Origin: a virus
Virus record (IMG/VR): IMGVR_UViG_3300032284_000439
Coordinates: 1 to 24,396 of that record
DNA: 24,396 nucleotides
Reading direction: 5' to 3' (one strand)
Below the pieces are notes generated by a model. It was given only the letters and a program-made list of their open reading frames with translations. It did no database searches and was not told the DNA's origin. The translations under genes were made by a program, and so were the position numbers. This document shows positions 6,363 to 13,926 of the stretch, in pieces; positions within the stretch are counted from its first letter, which is position 1; the number at the start of each line of letters is the position of its first letter.

Positions 6363-7875
6363 GTGGAACCTCATTTGTTATTTGAGTTCTGTAAAAATCT
6401 TGCCAAGACCGCCTATCTTTGTTGATTTCCAATGGTTTTGTTGGATCAACAGAAGGTTTAAAGAAAGGGTTAGCAACCATGTAGTTACTCCAATATGCCT
6501 CTGCACCATTTGAAGTCAAATAAGTTGAAACATACTTGTCTATAAAATCTGATTTTTCTTTATTTAACTTTGCAGCCTCTAATTTTTGTTCAATAATTCT
6601 TCTGTTGGTTTCTACAGGATTGCCAGTATTAAAGGTTGTTTTTGCCATCTGCTCACGTTCTTTGTCAGATAACGCACCTTCACCTTTGATATATTGATTT
6701 CTCTGATCATTGTTTGAAATAGCCTCAAACATCTTTGATTCAGCATTGTTCATGTTTTGGTAATAACCCATGCCAGTTGCGCCAGGTTTACCAGTTGTAA
6801 TCCTGTTCAAAATACTCAACGCCTGAGTCATGTCTTTAATGGTGTTGTCTGCTTTCTCAGCTCTTTCTCTTTCAAGTTTTACAACATCATCAGCTTTTTT
6901 GAGTTCAATACCCAAAATAACTTGGTTTTCTTTTGGTGACCTACCAGAATAAGGCAAAGTTTGTGGAATTGGCAAACCTAATAAATAAGCCTTTTGTGCG
7001 TCTATATTTCCTAATGTAGTTTCATCTTTAGGTTTTTGTTTATCCGCAGCAATTGCTCTCATGGTTGCATCATGCTCTCTCCTCAAGATTCTGTCTTGTT
7101 CTTCTTTGTACAGACGATCTAATCTGGCTTGCTCATGCTCTGACAACTTTTCTTCTGCAGCCTTTCTTTTGTCTCTCAGGTCAACCAGGCTTTTAACGTA
7201 TTGATAGGATTTGACAGGACCATACTTTTCAAGAATGTCTTTTGCCATCTTTGCATCATGTTGTGCAACAGTGGTTCTCAACGCAGCCATGCCCGCAGCA
7301 TTATCAGCTGAGTACAACTGCATATCATCTTGCATTTTCTTGTAGAGTGAATCTATAGTCTTGTCTAGCGTTTTGATGTTTTCATCATAGACAGTTTTCT
7401 CTTTGTTATAGAGGTCTTGTCTGCCTTTCTGGTGACCTTCTAGCATCCCGTTCATGGCAGAAAGAGCGGTAGTCGCATTACCCTTGCCTTTGCCACCAAT
7501 CATAAAACCCAGAAGGTTTGTGATAGTAAACAAAGTTCCCAGGTCACCAGCGGTTTCTTGATTAGGAACAAACTTCTTGTCTGCTCTTTCTATTGTTTTT
7601 TCCTCTAACAACTGCCTAGTAGGACTTACCCTTATCTTTTCTGCAGCCTCTTTTGCCAGTTTTTCCTCTCCCTTGGCAAGCATTTCTTTGCTCTCGGCTG
7701 CACCCAATTCTTTCTCGCGCAACATCTTAGACTCTGCTTCTGCAGACTCCACCAGCTGTTCATCCAAATCTTTTGCTGGTGTTTTAAGTTCTTTGGGTGC
7801 TTTTGGAGGCGCAAGGTCTTGAGCAGAAAATGCCCCAAATGTTCCTGATCCTAATTGTCCTAATGCTGCTACCAT
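6352..7875 (-). CDS. Coiled-coil internal virion protein candidate, 507 aa
   Basis: A 507-aa protein, mostly charged alpha-helix. Residues 30-100 are a long Lys/Glu coiled coil (EAESKMLREKELGAAESKE). At about 115-145 there is one hydrophobic patch (LFTITNLLGFMIGGKGKG), followed by more coiled coil (DLYNKEKTVYDENIKTLDKT, EKLSEHEQARLDRLYKEEQD). The C-terminal third is mixed and ends in the aromatic-rich AYWSNYMVANPFFKPS. The ribosome site AAGGAGG, 4 nt before ATG 7875, is strong. Neighbouring genes of the same style (large, low complexity, no enzyme motifs, between tail genes and lysis) point to the set of internal core or ejection proteins of podovirus-like virions. The hydrophobic patch could help insert into the host membrane. 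I do not recognise a named family; a scaffold-type role inside the capsid is an alternative. Confidence 0.58.
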   Translation of the reverse strand: MVAALGQLGSGTFGAFSAQDLAPPKAPKELKTPAKDLDEQLVESAEAESKMLREKELGAAESKEMLAKGEEKLAKEAAEKIRVSPTRQLLEEKTIERADKKFVPNQETAGDLGTLFTITNLLGFMIGGKGKGNATTALSAMNGMLEGHQKGRQDLYNKEKTVYDENIKTLDKTIDSLYKKMQDDMQLYSADNAAGMAALRTTVAQHDAKMAKDILEKYGPVKSYQYVKSLVDLRDKRKAAEEKLSEHEQARLDRLYKEEQDRILRREHDATMRAIAADKQKPKDETTLGNIDAQKAYLLGLPIPQTLPYSGRSPKENQVILGIELKKADDVVKLERERAEKADNTIKDMTQALSILNRITTGKPGATGMGYYQNMNNAESKMFEAISNNDQRNQYIKGEGALSDKEREQMAKTTFNTGNPVETNRRIIEQKLEAAKLNKEKSDFIDKYVSTYLTSNGAEAYWSNYMVANPFFKPSVDPTKPLEINKDRRSWQDFYRTQITNEVPHGR

Positions 7876-7884
7876 GATGCCTCC

Positions 7885-8943
7885 TTATGGTTGTGGTGTT
7901 GCCGTAGCAGTTGTACCGCCTGGTAAGCCACCCGCTAACGTCCTGGCAATGTTCATTGCGTAATTGGATGTAAGGGTATTGACGTACTGATCTGCCTGGA
8001 CACCAGCCTGGATAGCACCTTGTGCAATCTTGTCACCAATGGTCTGGAGTTGTAATCCAAAATTCATCTGGTTTTGTAGCAAGTTGTTGGTCATAGCCTG
8101 GATTTGAGCCTCTGCTTGCATGACCCCTACACCGCCTCTTTGTGCAACGCCTTGCGCTGCTCTGGCTCTTTCTGCTTGGATAATCTGTTGATTAGCTGGG
8201 GTTAACTCACCGCGTTGAGCCTGTGCCAATAACTGCTGACCTTGAGCCTGGTAAGGCGCAGCCAATGCCTGAGTCTGTTTAGCAGCCTCTTGAGCCTGTT
8301 GTCTAGCAGATCGAATCTGTGAACCACCTATTAACGCCTCTAAACCAGAGATGCCTAGTCTAGCCAGGGTAGCGTCTGACATACCACTGGGTTTTTGACT
8401 AGTGTCTGGCAATTGTTGAAATGCGGTTTGTCCTAGTGGTGGTGTAAAACTGCGTTCACTAGGCGGACCTTCTGTTTGTGACAAGGCAAATTCTTGTGGC
8501 GTAAGAGCAGCTGCTCCACCTCTGTAAGTAGGGCTAATTTGTGTGGGTGCATTAAGGTCTGCTAATGGTGCAAATGCAGTTTGACCAGGCGGGGGTGTAT
8601 AACTAGCCTCACTAGGTGGTGCAGCAAATGATTCTGCTGACAAAGGTTGTTGTACAAATTGATTGTCTGAAATGGGAGAATAACTGCCACCACCAACAGG
8701 TGGGGTGTAACTAGCCTCACCTGGAGGCGCAACAAAGTCAGATGCGGGCAAGGCAGTCTCTTCATAACTTGGAATACCCGCCTCAGTAATGCGTCCAGAG
8801 CCACCCCTGTCTTTAAGCAGCTGCGCCTCTTCTTCAGAGATGTAGGCAAGTTTGTGTCCAGGAGGTGCTTTAGCCTGGAGCAAACGTGCGATCTGGCGCA
8901 CATCTGCGCCTACTCTGGTTAAGTTTTTAAGTGCTGTTGCCAT
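7885..8943 (-). CDS. Internal virion protein candidate with Pro/Gly/Ala repeats, 352 aa
   Basis: A 352-aa protein in three parts. The N-terminus (APPGHKLAYISEEEAQLLKD, then GGSG) resembles a motif I recall in phage internal or ejection proteins. The middle (about residues 66-175) holds imperfect repeats of PP(G/S)EASYTPP, twice continuing into GQTAF. The C-terminal half is Ala/Gln-rich helix (AKQTQALAAPYQAQGQQLLA, RGVAQ-type segments, NNLLQNQMNFGLQLQ), ending in a Gly/Thr/Pro tail. There are no obvious catalytic motifs. The start at 8943 sits one base after the stop of the 981-aa gene, with GGGGAT as a weak ribosome site inside that gene's end, so coupled translation is likely. Place and composition favour a virion core or injected protein; the repeats could be a flexible tether. 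Confidence 0.58.
   Translation of the reverse strand: MATALKNLTRVGADVRQIARLLQAKAPPGHKLAYISEEEAQLLKDRGGSGRITEAGIPSYEETALPASDFVAPPGEASYTPPVGGGSYSPISDNQFVQQPLSAESFAAPPSEASYTPPPGQTAFAPLADLNAPTQISPTYRGGAAALTPQEFALSQTEGPPSERSFTPPLGQTAFQQLPDTSQKPSGMSDATLARLGISGLEALIGGSQIRSARQQAQEAAKQTQALAAPYQAQGQQLLAQAQRGELTPANQQIIQAERARAAQGVAQRGGVGVMQAEAQIQAMTNNLLQNQMNFGLQLQTIGDKIAQGAIQAGVQADQYVNTLTSNYAMNIARTLAGGLPGGTTATATPQP
8419..8748 (-). repeat. Imperfect coding repeat PP(G/S)EASYTPP ... GQTAF
   Basis: Three to four imperfect copies of a proline-rich unit in the 352-aa protein: PPGEASYTPP (about residue 73), PPSEASYTPPPGQTAF (109) and PPSERSFTPPLGQTAF (160), with a related GGGSYSP at 84. The last two share a downstream GQTAF. 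The spacing is uneven (about 36 and 51 residues), so this is diverged internal duplication rather than a fresh tandem array. Confidence 0.7.
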
Positions 8944-8944
8944 G

Positions 8945-11890
8945 TTATATCCCCAATGCCGATGATAAAGCCCCGTAATCTGGTGTTCCCTCTGCCTCTT
9001 CTTTCAGTTTAAGAGAGGCAATGTTCCATTTGGGTACTTGTTCCTTACCCGATTCTACCGATACTCCCCCCGCACCGCCACCTAAACTGACAGTTTGACC
9101 CGTAGTAGGCAGTTGTTCTTGAGCAAAAGGAGAACCCCTTAAAGTCTTTGGTACGTTACTGTAAACAAACACATCTGGTTTGTAATCAGGAAATGGTGTC
9201 TTTTCTGTAGATGGTCCTGTAGGCACACCTGGTCTTGGTGGTGCAACACCAGGCGGTGTTGGACTTGGTGGTGTAACTATTTCTGAAATCAATGAAGGTG
9301 GCGGTGTAGGCGGTCTATCTGTAATTTCTATTTTTGGTGGTTTTGGTGGTGTTGGCGGTGTAACAACCGCACCAGGTGGTCTAGGTGGTGTAGGCGTTGT
9401 TGTTGTTGATGTAGGTGTTGGTGGAGTTGGTGTTTGCGTTGTTGAAAACGGATCAATCATGGGTCCAGCTGTTGGAAACACCGTTGTTTTTGGAGATACA
9501 GCTGTTGAAGTTTTTGTTGAAGGTACAAAACTTGGTATTGTTGTAGGTGTAGTTGTGGGAGTTGTTGTAGGCGTAGTTGTTGGAATTTCTATTTGACTTA
9601 AATTCTGAAACAAAACAGGATTTGTCATTTGCATTATTTGTGCATCTTGAATAGAAATACCTAATTTTGTAGCAACATTTTGCACAAGTGCAGTTGCTGG
9701 AGTTTCTCCAGGCGCTGGTGTAACAGATGGACCTTTAGGCACTGGAGTTACACCAGGTGTTACAGGTTGATATTCAGTTATATTAACAGGCGCATTAAAG
9801 TTGTAATCTGCTTTGTATCCTACTTGACCAGTTTTAGGATCAAATATAGCGCCAGATGTATTTTCTGGATTTGTTAAATCTGATAAAACGGCTGCATATA
9901 AAGTATTACCATTTGTATCTTTTACAGGAATAATTTGGCTTACGCCAGTATTTTTGTCTTGCAAAGATACTAATGCAGTTGCAGCTCTACCAGCGGGTGT
10001 TTCTGAAAAATCATAACCAGTGGTTTGTTTAAATGCTTCATTCCAATTAGGATTTGTAGGATTTGTTAATAAAGCATCTTGCAATTCACCTAAAAATTGT
10101 TGATTGCTCATGTTCTGTAAAAGATCAGAACCTAAGATATTACCTATAGTTCCAATAGATTCACTTCTTAGTGCAGCAACAATATTCGTGGTGTTTGACA
10201 AAACAGCTTTGAGTGCTTCTACAGGGTCAACATTGCCACTAGGTCCAACAACATTTTTTGTCATTACTGCTGTACCACCGCCAGGCTCTGGAGGCGCGCT
10301 TGGTGTTGTACCAGTTTTAGGTGCAGAAACAGAAGGTGTTTCTTCTATATTTTTAGATATTCTGTTTAATAAGTCTTGTGCTTGTTGTGCTGCTCTACTT
10401 GATACATCTGGCTTGTTGATACTTCCATCTGCATTTAAGTAGTTTCCAGAAACTGAATCAAAGAATACACCTTTACCCACAGGAATTGCAGAAGAAGGTA
10501 GATTGCTAACCGCTTGCTGTACTCCACCAATTGCTTTACCAGTGATGCTTTCTATGTTTTTTTGATAGGTGGTAGCTTGTGTTTTTAGACTGTCTGCATA
10601 GTCTTGTGCAGATAAAGCAATGTCTTTAATTTGTGCAGTTGTATAACCTTGCGCTCTTAGTGTGTCTGCAAATTGTGCGTCTTGAGCCAAGTTAGCCGTT
10701 GGAGAATACTGAGCCATAGGATTAACAGCCAAATAATTTCTTATTGTTTCGATCAAACCAGGCTGGTAGCCTTGTGGCATATTTCTGGTTAAAGATTCTT
10801 GCAATGTTTGCGTAGCTGTATTTTGAATGTTTTGTAGTAAAAGTTGTGCAGCTGCATTTGTTGTTGCAGACTCTAACAACACTTGTAATGGGTCTTGAGA
10901 GACTACTGCACCTGGAGAAGTAGAGGTGCTAGATGCAATTGATTGATTAACTAATTGATCTTGTGGAACTAAATCATAGTTTTGACCTTGAAAGGTAAAA
11001 CCAGAATATCCTTGTGATTTTGCATTTGCTGCAGCATCATTGATGTTTTGATAATCATTGGCGTTGAAATAATCTTTGCCTATGTATGCACCAGGTGAAG
11101 AAGGTTGCAGTGTTGTTGTTGGTGTAGTAGTAGATGTGGGTGTAGTTACACTTTCTGGATAATTTAACGATACATTTGCCACCCCTTGAAATGGCAAAGT
11201 TGTAGGTGTTAGAGGTGTCAGCGGAGTTGCTGGAGTTGGAACTTCAGAAACTTGAACCGACCCTAAAGGTACTGGAGGCGCAGCTGGAGTTGGTGGTGTT
11301 GTACGCCCCAATTGAGCTGCAGCACTGGTCAATCCAGTTAGAGTTGTGCCTCCAGCCTGAGTAGAGCCACCTACATAACCACCCGCTACATTTGATAGTG
11401 TAGGACTCACTCCAGCATTTTGTAAAAGTGTAGATGTACTTGAACCTAACGCACCAGCAAGTGCGTTTGTAAATGCGTCTGCTCCTGATCCACCAGCCAC
11501 AAGTGTTGCTGCAGCTCCACCCGCAGCAGACCCAGCAATGTTTGCTAAAGTGGTTGTTGTTGGGTCTGGGGTAGCTCCAGCAATTGAACTTGAAACACCA
11601 GAACTTACAGCGCTGCCCGTATATGCAGTGGCTGCAGCTGTAGCAATTTGATTTACGTTTGCACCGTTGGCTGCTGCCACCGCAGCACTAGAGACCGCTG
11701 CAGTTGCGGGAGCGCCTATAGTGCTAGACAATGCTAAACCTTCTGGACCTAAAGCATAAGTGATTGCTACTGTTTCAATGATAGGTATGGGGTTTTGCAA
11801 TGCGGTTGTGACAATGTCTCCAACTCCTTGGACTGCATTATTAACAACTTTTCCAATACCCGTAAATGTGTCATTTACTGCATTTGTCAT
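8945..11890 (-). CDS. Giant low-complexity internal virion protein candidate, 981 aa
   Basis: The largest protein in the window. Residues 1-195 are Ala/Gly/Val/Thr-rich and partly hydrophobic (IVTTALQNPIPIIETVAITY, AGSAAGGAAATLVAGGSG), like a glycine-zipper membrane-active segment. A Pro/Thr linker follows at about 197-262, then a small possibly folded unit (YIGKDYFNANDYQNINDAA, YSGFTFQGQNYDL) at 268-308. A helical and Gln-rich central region comes next, then a second long Pro/Thr linker at roughly 780-905 with TPTT repeats, and a folded-looking end (PKTLRGSPFAQEQL, VPKWNIASLKLKEE, DYGALSSALGI). No catalytic motif was seen. Its start overlaps the previous stop (ATGA). Its place with three other large late proteins suggests a virion core or injected protein whose linkers extend through the tail channel; this is inference. 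Plus-strand open frames inside it are shadows of its skewed composition. Confidence 0.58.
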   Translation of the reverse strand: MTNAVNDTFTGIGKVVNNAVQGVGDIVTTALQNPIPIIETVAITYALGPEGLALSSTIGAPATAAVSSAAVAAANGANVNQIATAAATAYTGSAVSSGVSSSIAGATPDPTTTTLANIAGSAAGGAAATLVAGGSGADAFTNALAGALGSSTSTLLQNAGVSPTLSNVAGGYVGGSTQAGGTTLTGLTSAAAQLGRTTPPTPAAPPVPLGSVQVSEVPTPATPLTPLTPTTLPFQGVANVSLNYPESVTTPTSTTTPTTTLQPSSPGAYIGKDYFNANDYQNINDAAANAKSQGYSGFTFQGQNYDLVPQDQLVNQSIASSTSTSPGAVVSQDPLQVLLESATTNAAAQLLLQNIQNTATQTLQESLTRNMPQGYQPGLIETIRNYLAVNPMAQYSPTANLAQDAQFADTLRAQGYTTAQIKDIALSAQDYADSLKTQATTYQKNIESITGKAIGGVQQAVSNLPSSAIPVGKGVFFDSVSGNYLNADGSINKPDVSSRAAQQAQDLLNRISKNIEETPSVSAPKTGTTPSAPPEPGGGTAVMTKNVVGPSGNVDPVEALKAVLSNTTNIVAALRSESIGTIGNILGSDLLQNMSNQQFLGELQDALLTNPTNPNWNEAFKQTTGYDFSETPAGRAATALVSLQDKNTGVSQIIPVKDTNGNTLYAAVLSDLTNPENTSGAIFDPKTGQVGYKADYNFNAPVNITEYQPVTPGVTPVPKGPSVTPAPGETPATALVQNVATKLGISIQDAQIMQMTNPVLFQNLSQIEIPTTTPTTTPTTTPTTIPSFVPSTKTSTAVSPKTTVFPTAGPMIDPFSTTQTPTPPTPTSTTTTPTPPRPPGAVVTPPTPPKPPKIEITDRPPTPPPSLISEIVTPPSPTPPGVAPPRPGVPTGPSTEKTPFPDYKPDVFVYSNVPKTLRGSPFAQEQLPTTGQTVSLGGGAGGVSVESGKEQVPKWNIASLKLKEEAEGTPDYGALSSALGI
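9535..9590 (-). repeat. Thr/Pro codon repeat (TPTT)n
   Basis: A simple coding repeat in the large protein, read on the minus strand as successive TPTT units (about four) from near-identical 12-nt DNA units of ACA/ACT/CCT-type codons. Such arrays expand and contract by slippage. It lies within the second Pro/Thr linker, where length changes would probably be tolerated. Confidence 0.6.
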
Positions 11891-12276
11891 GCTCCCACCT
11901 CCACAACTGCCATCATCTGTCCACTAGGGGTAGGTTGTAATTTGTATTGCAACCCCATCATTTTTAGGATTTTCTCCATCTGGGGGTTTTGCATAGAGAA
12001 TCGTCCTCTTTTGAACCCCGCTACTTTCATAGCCTGGACAAATTCTTTAATGCTTTTCACCAAATCTCTGGGGTTATCTGCGGTATCTAGCGCAACATCT
12101 ACGTTGCCATTACCCAGGTTGTAATAGGAAAACAAAGAGTTATTCGCCCTCATTATTCTAAATTTAGGGTCTTTCTTCACCAGGTTAGCCATAGCCGTAT
12201 GAACCTTATTTGGGTCTTGTTTGCTCCCTCTAAGGCTTTTTGTCAGTATGTCGATAGGTTGCATCCTAGTAGCCAT
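11887..12276 (-). CDS. Hypothetical phage protein, 129 aa, possibly acetyltransferase-fold
   Basis: A 129-aa protein with alternating helix and strand: MQPIDILTKSL, NLVKKDPKFRIMRANNSLFS, VDVALDTAD, DLVKSIKEFVQAMKVAGFKR, QMEKILKMMGLQYKLQP and a final strand (GQMMAVVEV). The alternation, with a long helix in AMKVAGFKRG and a terminal beta strand, is compatible with a small GNAT-like fold, and T7-like phages carry such a gene (gp13) beside their internal virion proteins. However, the acetyl-CoA loop motif (Q/RxxGxG/A) is not visible, so any enzyme call is unsafe. It starts on a TAATG overlap and its stop overlaps the 981-aa gene (ATGA). It may assist assembly of the following internal proteins; that is inference from position only. 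Confidence 0.55.
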   Translation of the reverse strand: MATRMQPIDILTKSLRGSKQDPNKVHTAMANLVKKDPKFRIMRANNSLFSYYNLGNGNVDVALDTADNPRDLVKSIKEFVQAMKVAGFKRGRFSMQNPQMEKILKMMGLQYKLQPTPSGQMMAVVEVGA

Positions 12277-12617
12277 TACTGCACTCCTAGACGTTTAGCA
12301 ATCTGTTCGTGAATGTCCTGGTGAACACCAATCCAATCATAAAAGTCATCTTCAATGTTCCAATCAGCGTCTAGCAATTGGAAAGGATTATTCAGTTTAA
12401 GAATAGATGCCAGGGATTCGTGCATCTGGTTGTGGATCAGCAGCCAATCGTCCAACAAATTAGGGTCTGCTTGTTCTATAGGGTAGAAAGGCGTGTAGAC
12501 ATTGTTGCGGTTTAGGGTCTGCCAAAACAATCTGTGCTGCTGAAAATTCTCGAACACCAGCCTGGAGAGTCCTTCAACGTCTCCAAACGTGACATAAGAG
12601 AGATCATTCATGTTCAC
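12276..12617 (-). CDS. Hypothetical phage protein with duplicated W...HxxxH motif, 113 aa
   Basis: A 113-aa acidic, helical protein. Two segments resemble each other: DDWLLIHNQMHESLASILKL (about residues 56-75) and YDWIGVHQDIHEQIAKRLGV (93-112). Each has Trp, then HxxxH at residues 62/66 and 99/103, then a Leu-rich helix; the spacing between copies is exactly 37 residues. An HRLFW segment lies at 28-32. I recall similar short phage proteins with paired histidine helices but no function for them. Histidines placed one helical turn apart could bind a metal or stack at a helix interface. The start and stop overlap both neighbours (ATGA before, TAATG after). It lies between a small membrane protein and the internal virion genes, and its role is unknown. 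Confidence 0.6.
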   Translation of the reverse strand: MNMNDLSYVTFGDVEGLSRLVFENFQQHRLFWQTLNRNNVYTPFYPIEQADPNLLDDWLLIHNQMHESLASILKLNNPFQLLDADWNIEDDFYDWIGVHQDIHEQIAKRLGVQ

Positions 12618-12838
12618 AATTTGTCTGCCTTGTTGTCTAGTTTTGCAAAGATTTGCTTACAAATGTCTTTGATTTCATCTATGTCTCTGCGGTAATCGTC
12701 CTTAGAAACATAGTCGTGAGGTAAATCTCTTACATCATTGTCCAGGCGCTCTATAGCCTTGGTGATGTTGTTCAGCACCCACCCACCGAAGAAGGCAGCC
12801 AAACCAACAATGATGTTAAAGATTTGTTGTGTATCCAT
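12614..12838 (-). CDS. Small membrane protein with N-terminal TM and coiled coil, 74 aa
   Basis: A 74-aa protein: one transmembrane segment at about residues 6-25 (IFNIIVGLAAFFGGWVLNNI), then a charged amphipathic/coiled-coil region (KAIERLDNDVRDLPHDYVSK, DYRRDIDEIKDICKQIFAKL) and a short tail. This N-terminal anchor plus KxxYRxDIxEIKxxxxxIFxKLDxKADK pattern is common in phage genomes, where it is usually labelled hypothetical, holin-like or spanin-like. It starts immediately after the stop of the preceding gene with no Shine-Dalgarno of its own, so translation is presumably coupled. The proximity to tail rather than lysis genes argues for a virion or envelope-contact role, but a lysis accessory function cannot be excluded. 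The single cysteine (in DICKQ) is not in a lipobox. Confidence 0.62.
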   Translation of the reverse strand: MDTQQIFNIIVGLAAFFGGWVLNNITKAIERLDNDVRDLPHDYVSKDDYRRDIDEIKDICKQIFAKLDNKADKL

Positions 12839-13270
12839 TTAAACCGCATAGTAAGGGACTTTAACAACCGTACCATTAAGGTCAACTTGTATAAAGCCTA
12901 GAGGTTGAAGAGGAAGAGAGGCAGTCCCATAAGTAGCAGTGCTAGAAGTGGTAGACACAAGATTAGTAGATTGGACATTGATAGAGCCTCCTGTAATGGT
13001 GACATTGCCACTGGTAATGGTTGCGTTGGATAGAGTCAGATTGCCAACAGATGATGTTGTCCCACCCAATGTGATGGTTGCATTTCCTAGCGTTGCTGTG
13101 CTGTTTGACAACTGGTTGTTTGTAATATTTCCTAATGTTCCACCCAACGTCAAGTTGCCAGACGTAGTGACATTACCTGTTAAGGTGATACCGTTAACAG
13201 CTCCCGCACCTTGAACTTGCGTAACTGTCCCTGTACCTCCTCCACCACCACCAGATACTGTCTTTAACAT
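12839..13270 (-). CDS. Short beta-rich virion protein sharing a module with the tail fibre, 143 aa
   Basis: A 143-aa Gly/Asn/Thr/Ser-rich protein. A glycine run at residues 7-12 (SGGGGGGTG) leads into VTQVQGAGAVNGITLTG, and then low-charge beta repeats (GNLTLGGTLGNITNNQLS, LGNATITLGGTTSSVGNLTL). The C-terminus (LGFIQVDLNGTVVKVPYYAV) is a conserved-looking strand pair seen in phage tail-associated proteins. Residues 58-93 align with residues 26-64 of the tail fibre, including a shared IGN/LGN ... LG.T...(I/V)GN.TL pattern and a final NVTIT. Starts after TAATC with only a weak ribosome site; the stop is immediately followed by the next ATG. Likely a small fibre or fibre-assembly protein, possibly a short appendage sharing an attachment module; no enzymatic motif. 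Confidence 0.62.
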   Translation of the reverse strand: MLKTVSGGGGGGTGTVTQVQGAGAVNGITLTGNVTTSGNLTLGGTLGNITNNQLSNSTATLGNATITLGGTTSSVGNLTLSNATITSGNVTITGGSINVQSTNLVSTTSSTATYGTASLPLQPLGFIQVDLNGTVVKVPYYAV

Positions 13271-13272
13271 GA

Positions 13273-13602
13273 TTACATCCCATCACCTGGAGTTATATAT
13301 ATGTTTGCCGAACCCGTAGAAGTTATTCCCGTAAAGTACGCATTAGGCACAAACGTCAGAATCTCATCTGTACCCGCTAGAAGAGGGTAAGCGGGTCCTG
13401 TAGTGGTCACAATGGTTGCATTGTTACTGGCATCTGAAGACGCTACACCATAGCCTAGAAACACTGTTACAGAGCCAGCGTTGATAATCCTGTATTGATT
13501 ACCGCCAAGAGTTGTAGACAAACATTGCACAGGCGTAGGCGCACTTGCTGCAGCCAGAAAGACTACAGTGTTGCCCGTTCTGGTAAAGGCATTTGTACTC
13601 AT
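13273..13602 (-). CDS. Beta-rich small virion protein, 109 aa
   Basis: A 109-aa protein of beta character: TGNTVVFLAAASAPTPVQC, then NQYRIINAGSVTVFLGYGVA, then YPLLAGTDEILTFVPNAYFT and SANIYITPGDGM. Low charge, one cysteine, no membrane segment. The pattern of a short beta-sandwich ending in ANIYITPGDG is familiar from phage hypothetical proteins in tail fibre neighbourhoods; function unknown. The start ATG follows the stop of the DUF7936-like gene directly (TAAATG) with no clear Shine-Dalgarno, implying coupling. It belongs to a run of three short genes behind the fibre gene, which may encode accessory pieces of the adsorption apparatus or head-surface proteins. Confidence 0.6.
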   Translation of the reverse strand: MSTNAFTRTGNTVVFLAAASAPTPVQCLSTTLGGNQYRIINAGSVTVFLGYGVASSDASNNATIVTTTGPAYPLLAGTDEILTFVPNAYFTGITSTGSANIYITPGDGM

Positions 13603-13926
13603 TTAAGTGTTCCAAGGCAAAGTTGGCGTGACCACAGGGGGGTTAATTTGATTAGCAATCATGCCATCTAATGCAGTTTGTGTTGCTGTTTGGTCTACTC
13701 CTGATGCCCAAATCCACTCTAATACTTGATTTTGCGTGAGTTGTGCAAAAGGCGTGAATGGTGAACCTGCTACATAAGTTACTCCACAAGTAGAGTAAAT
13801 CGTTGCATTATGTGTGCCATCAGTAGCGTTGCAACGCCAATGGACATTAAATGCTACATCTGTTTGACCTTCTGATGTTGGATAACAATCAATCTGTTCC
13901 ACTAACCATGTGTATGTGTTTGACAT
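13603..13926 (-). CDS. DUF7936-like phage protein, 107 aa
   Basis: A 107-aa protein beginning MSNTYTWLVEQIDCYPTSEG, continuing TDVAFNVHWRCNATDGTHNA and ending in QINPPVVTPTLPWNT. I recognise this order (YTW...I.CYP...GQTDVVF.VHW...TDG, a TPFAQLTxxQVxxW helix, then NPPxVTPxLPW) as the DUF7936 family as I recall it, found beside tail fibre genes in many phages. No role is proven; a likely guess is a small fibre-associated or baseplate-type accessory. Start and preceding stop share a base (TAATG). Two cysteines (residue 14 region and HWRC) plus a third in STCGV could form a disulphide in an extracellular virion protein. Confidence 0.7.
   Translation of the reverse strand: MSNTYTWLVEQIDCYPTSEGQTDVAFNVHWRCNATDGTHNATIYSTCGVTYVAGSPFTPFAQLTQNQVLEWIWASGVDQTATQTALDGMIANQINPPVVTPTLPWNT

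Noticed and set aside
6890-6905. Another AAAAAAG run (507-aa gene)
   Set aside because: Phase is wrong for X XXY YYZ (codons AAA AAA G) and no useful frame opens after it.
9680-9877. Cys/Trp-rich plus-strand frame inside the 981-aa gene
   Set aside because: Composition is explained by reverse reading of Ala/Thr/Val/Pro codons.
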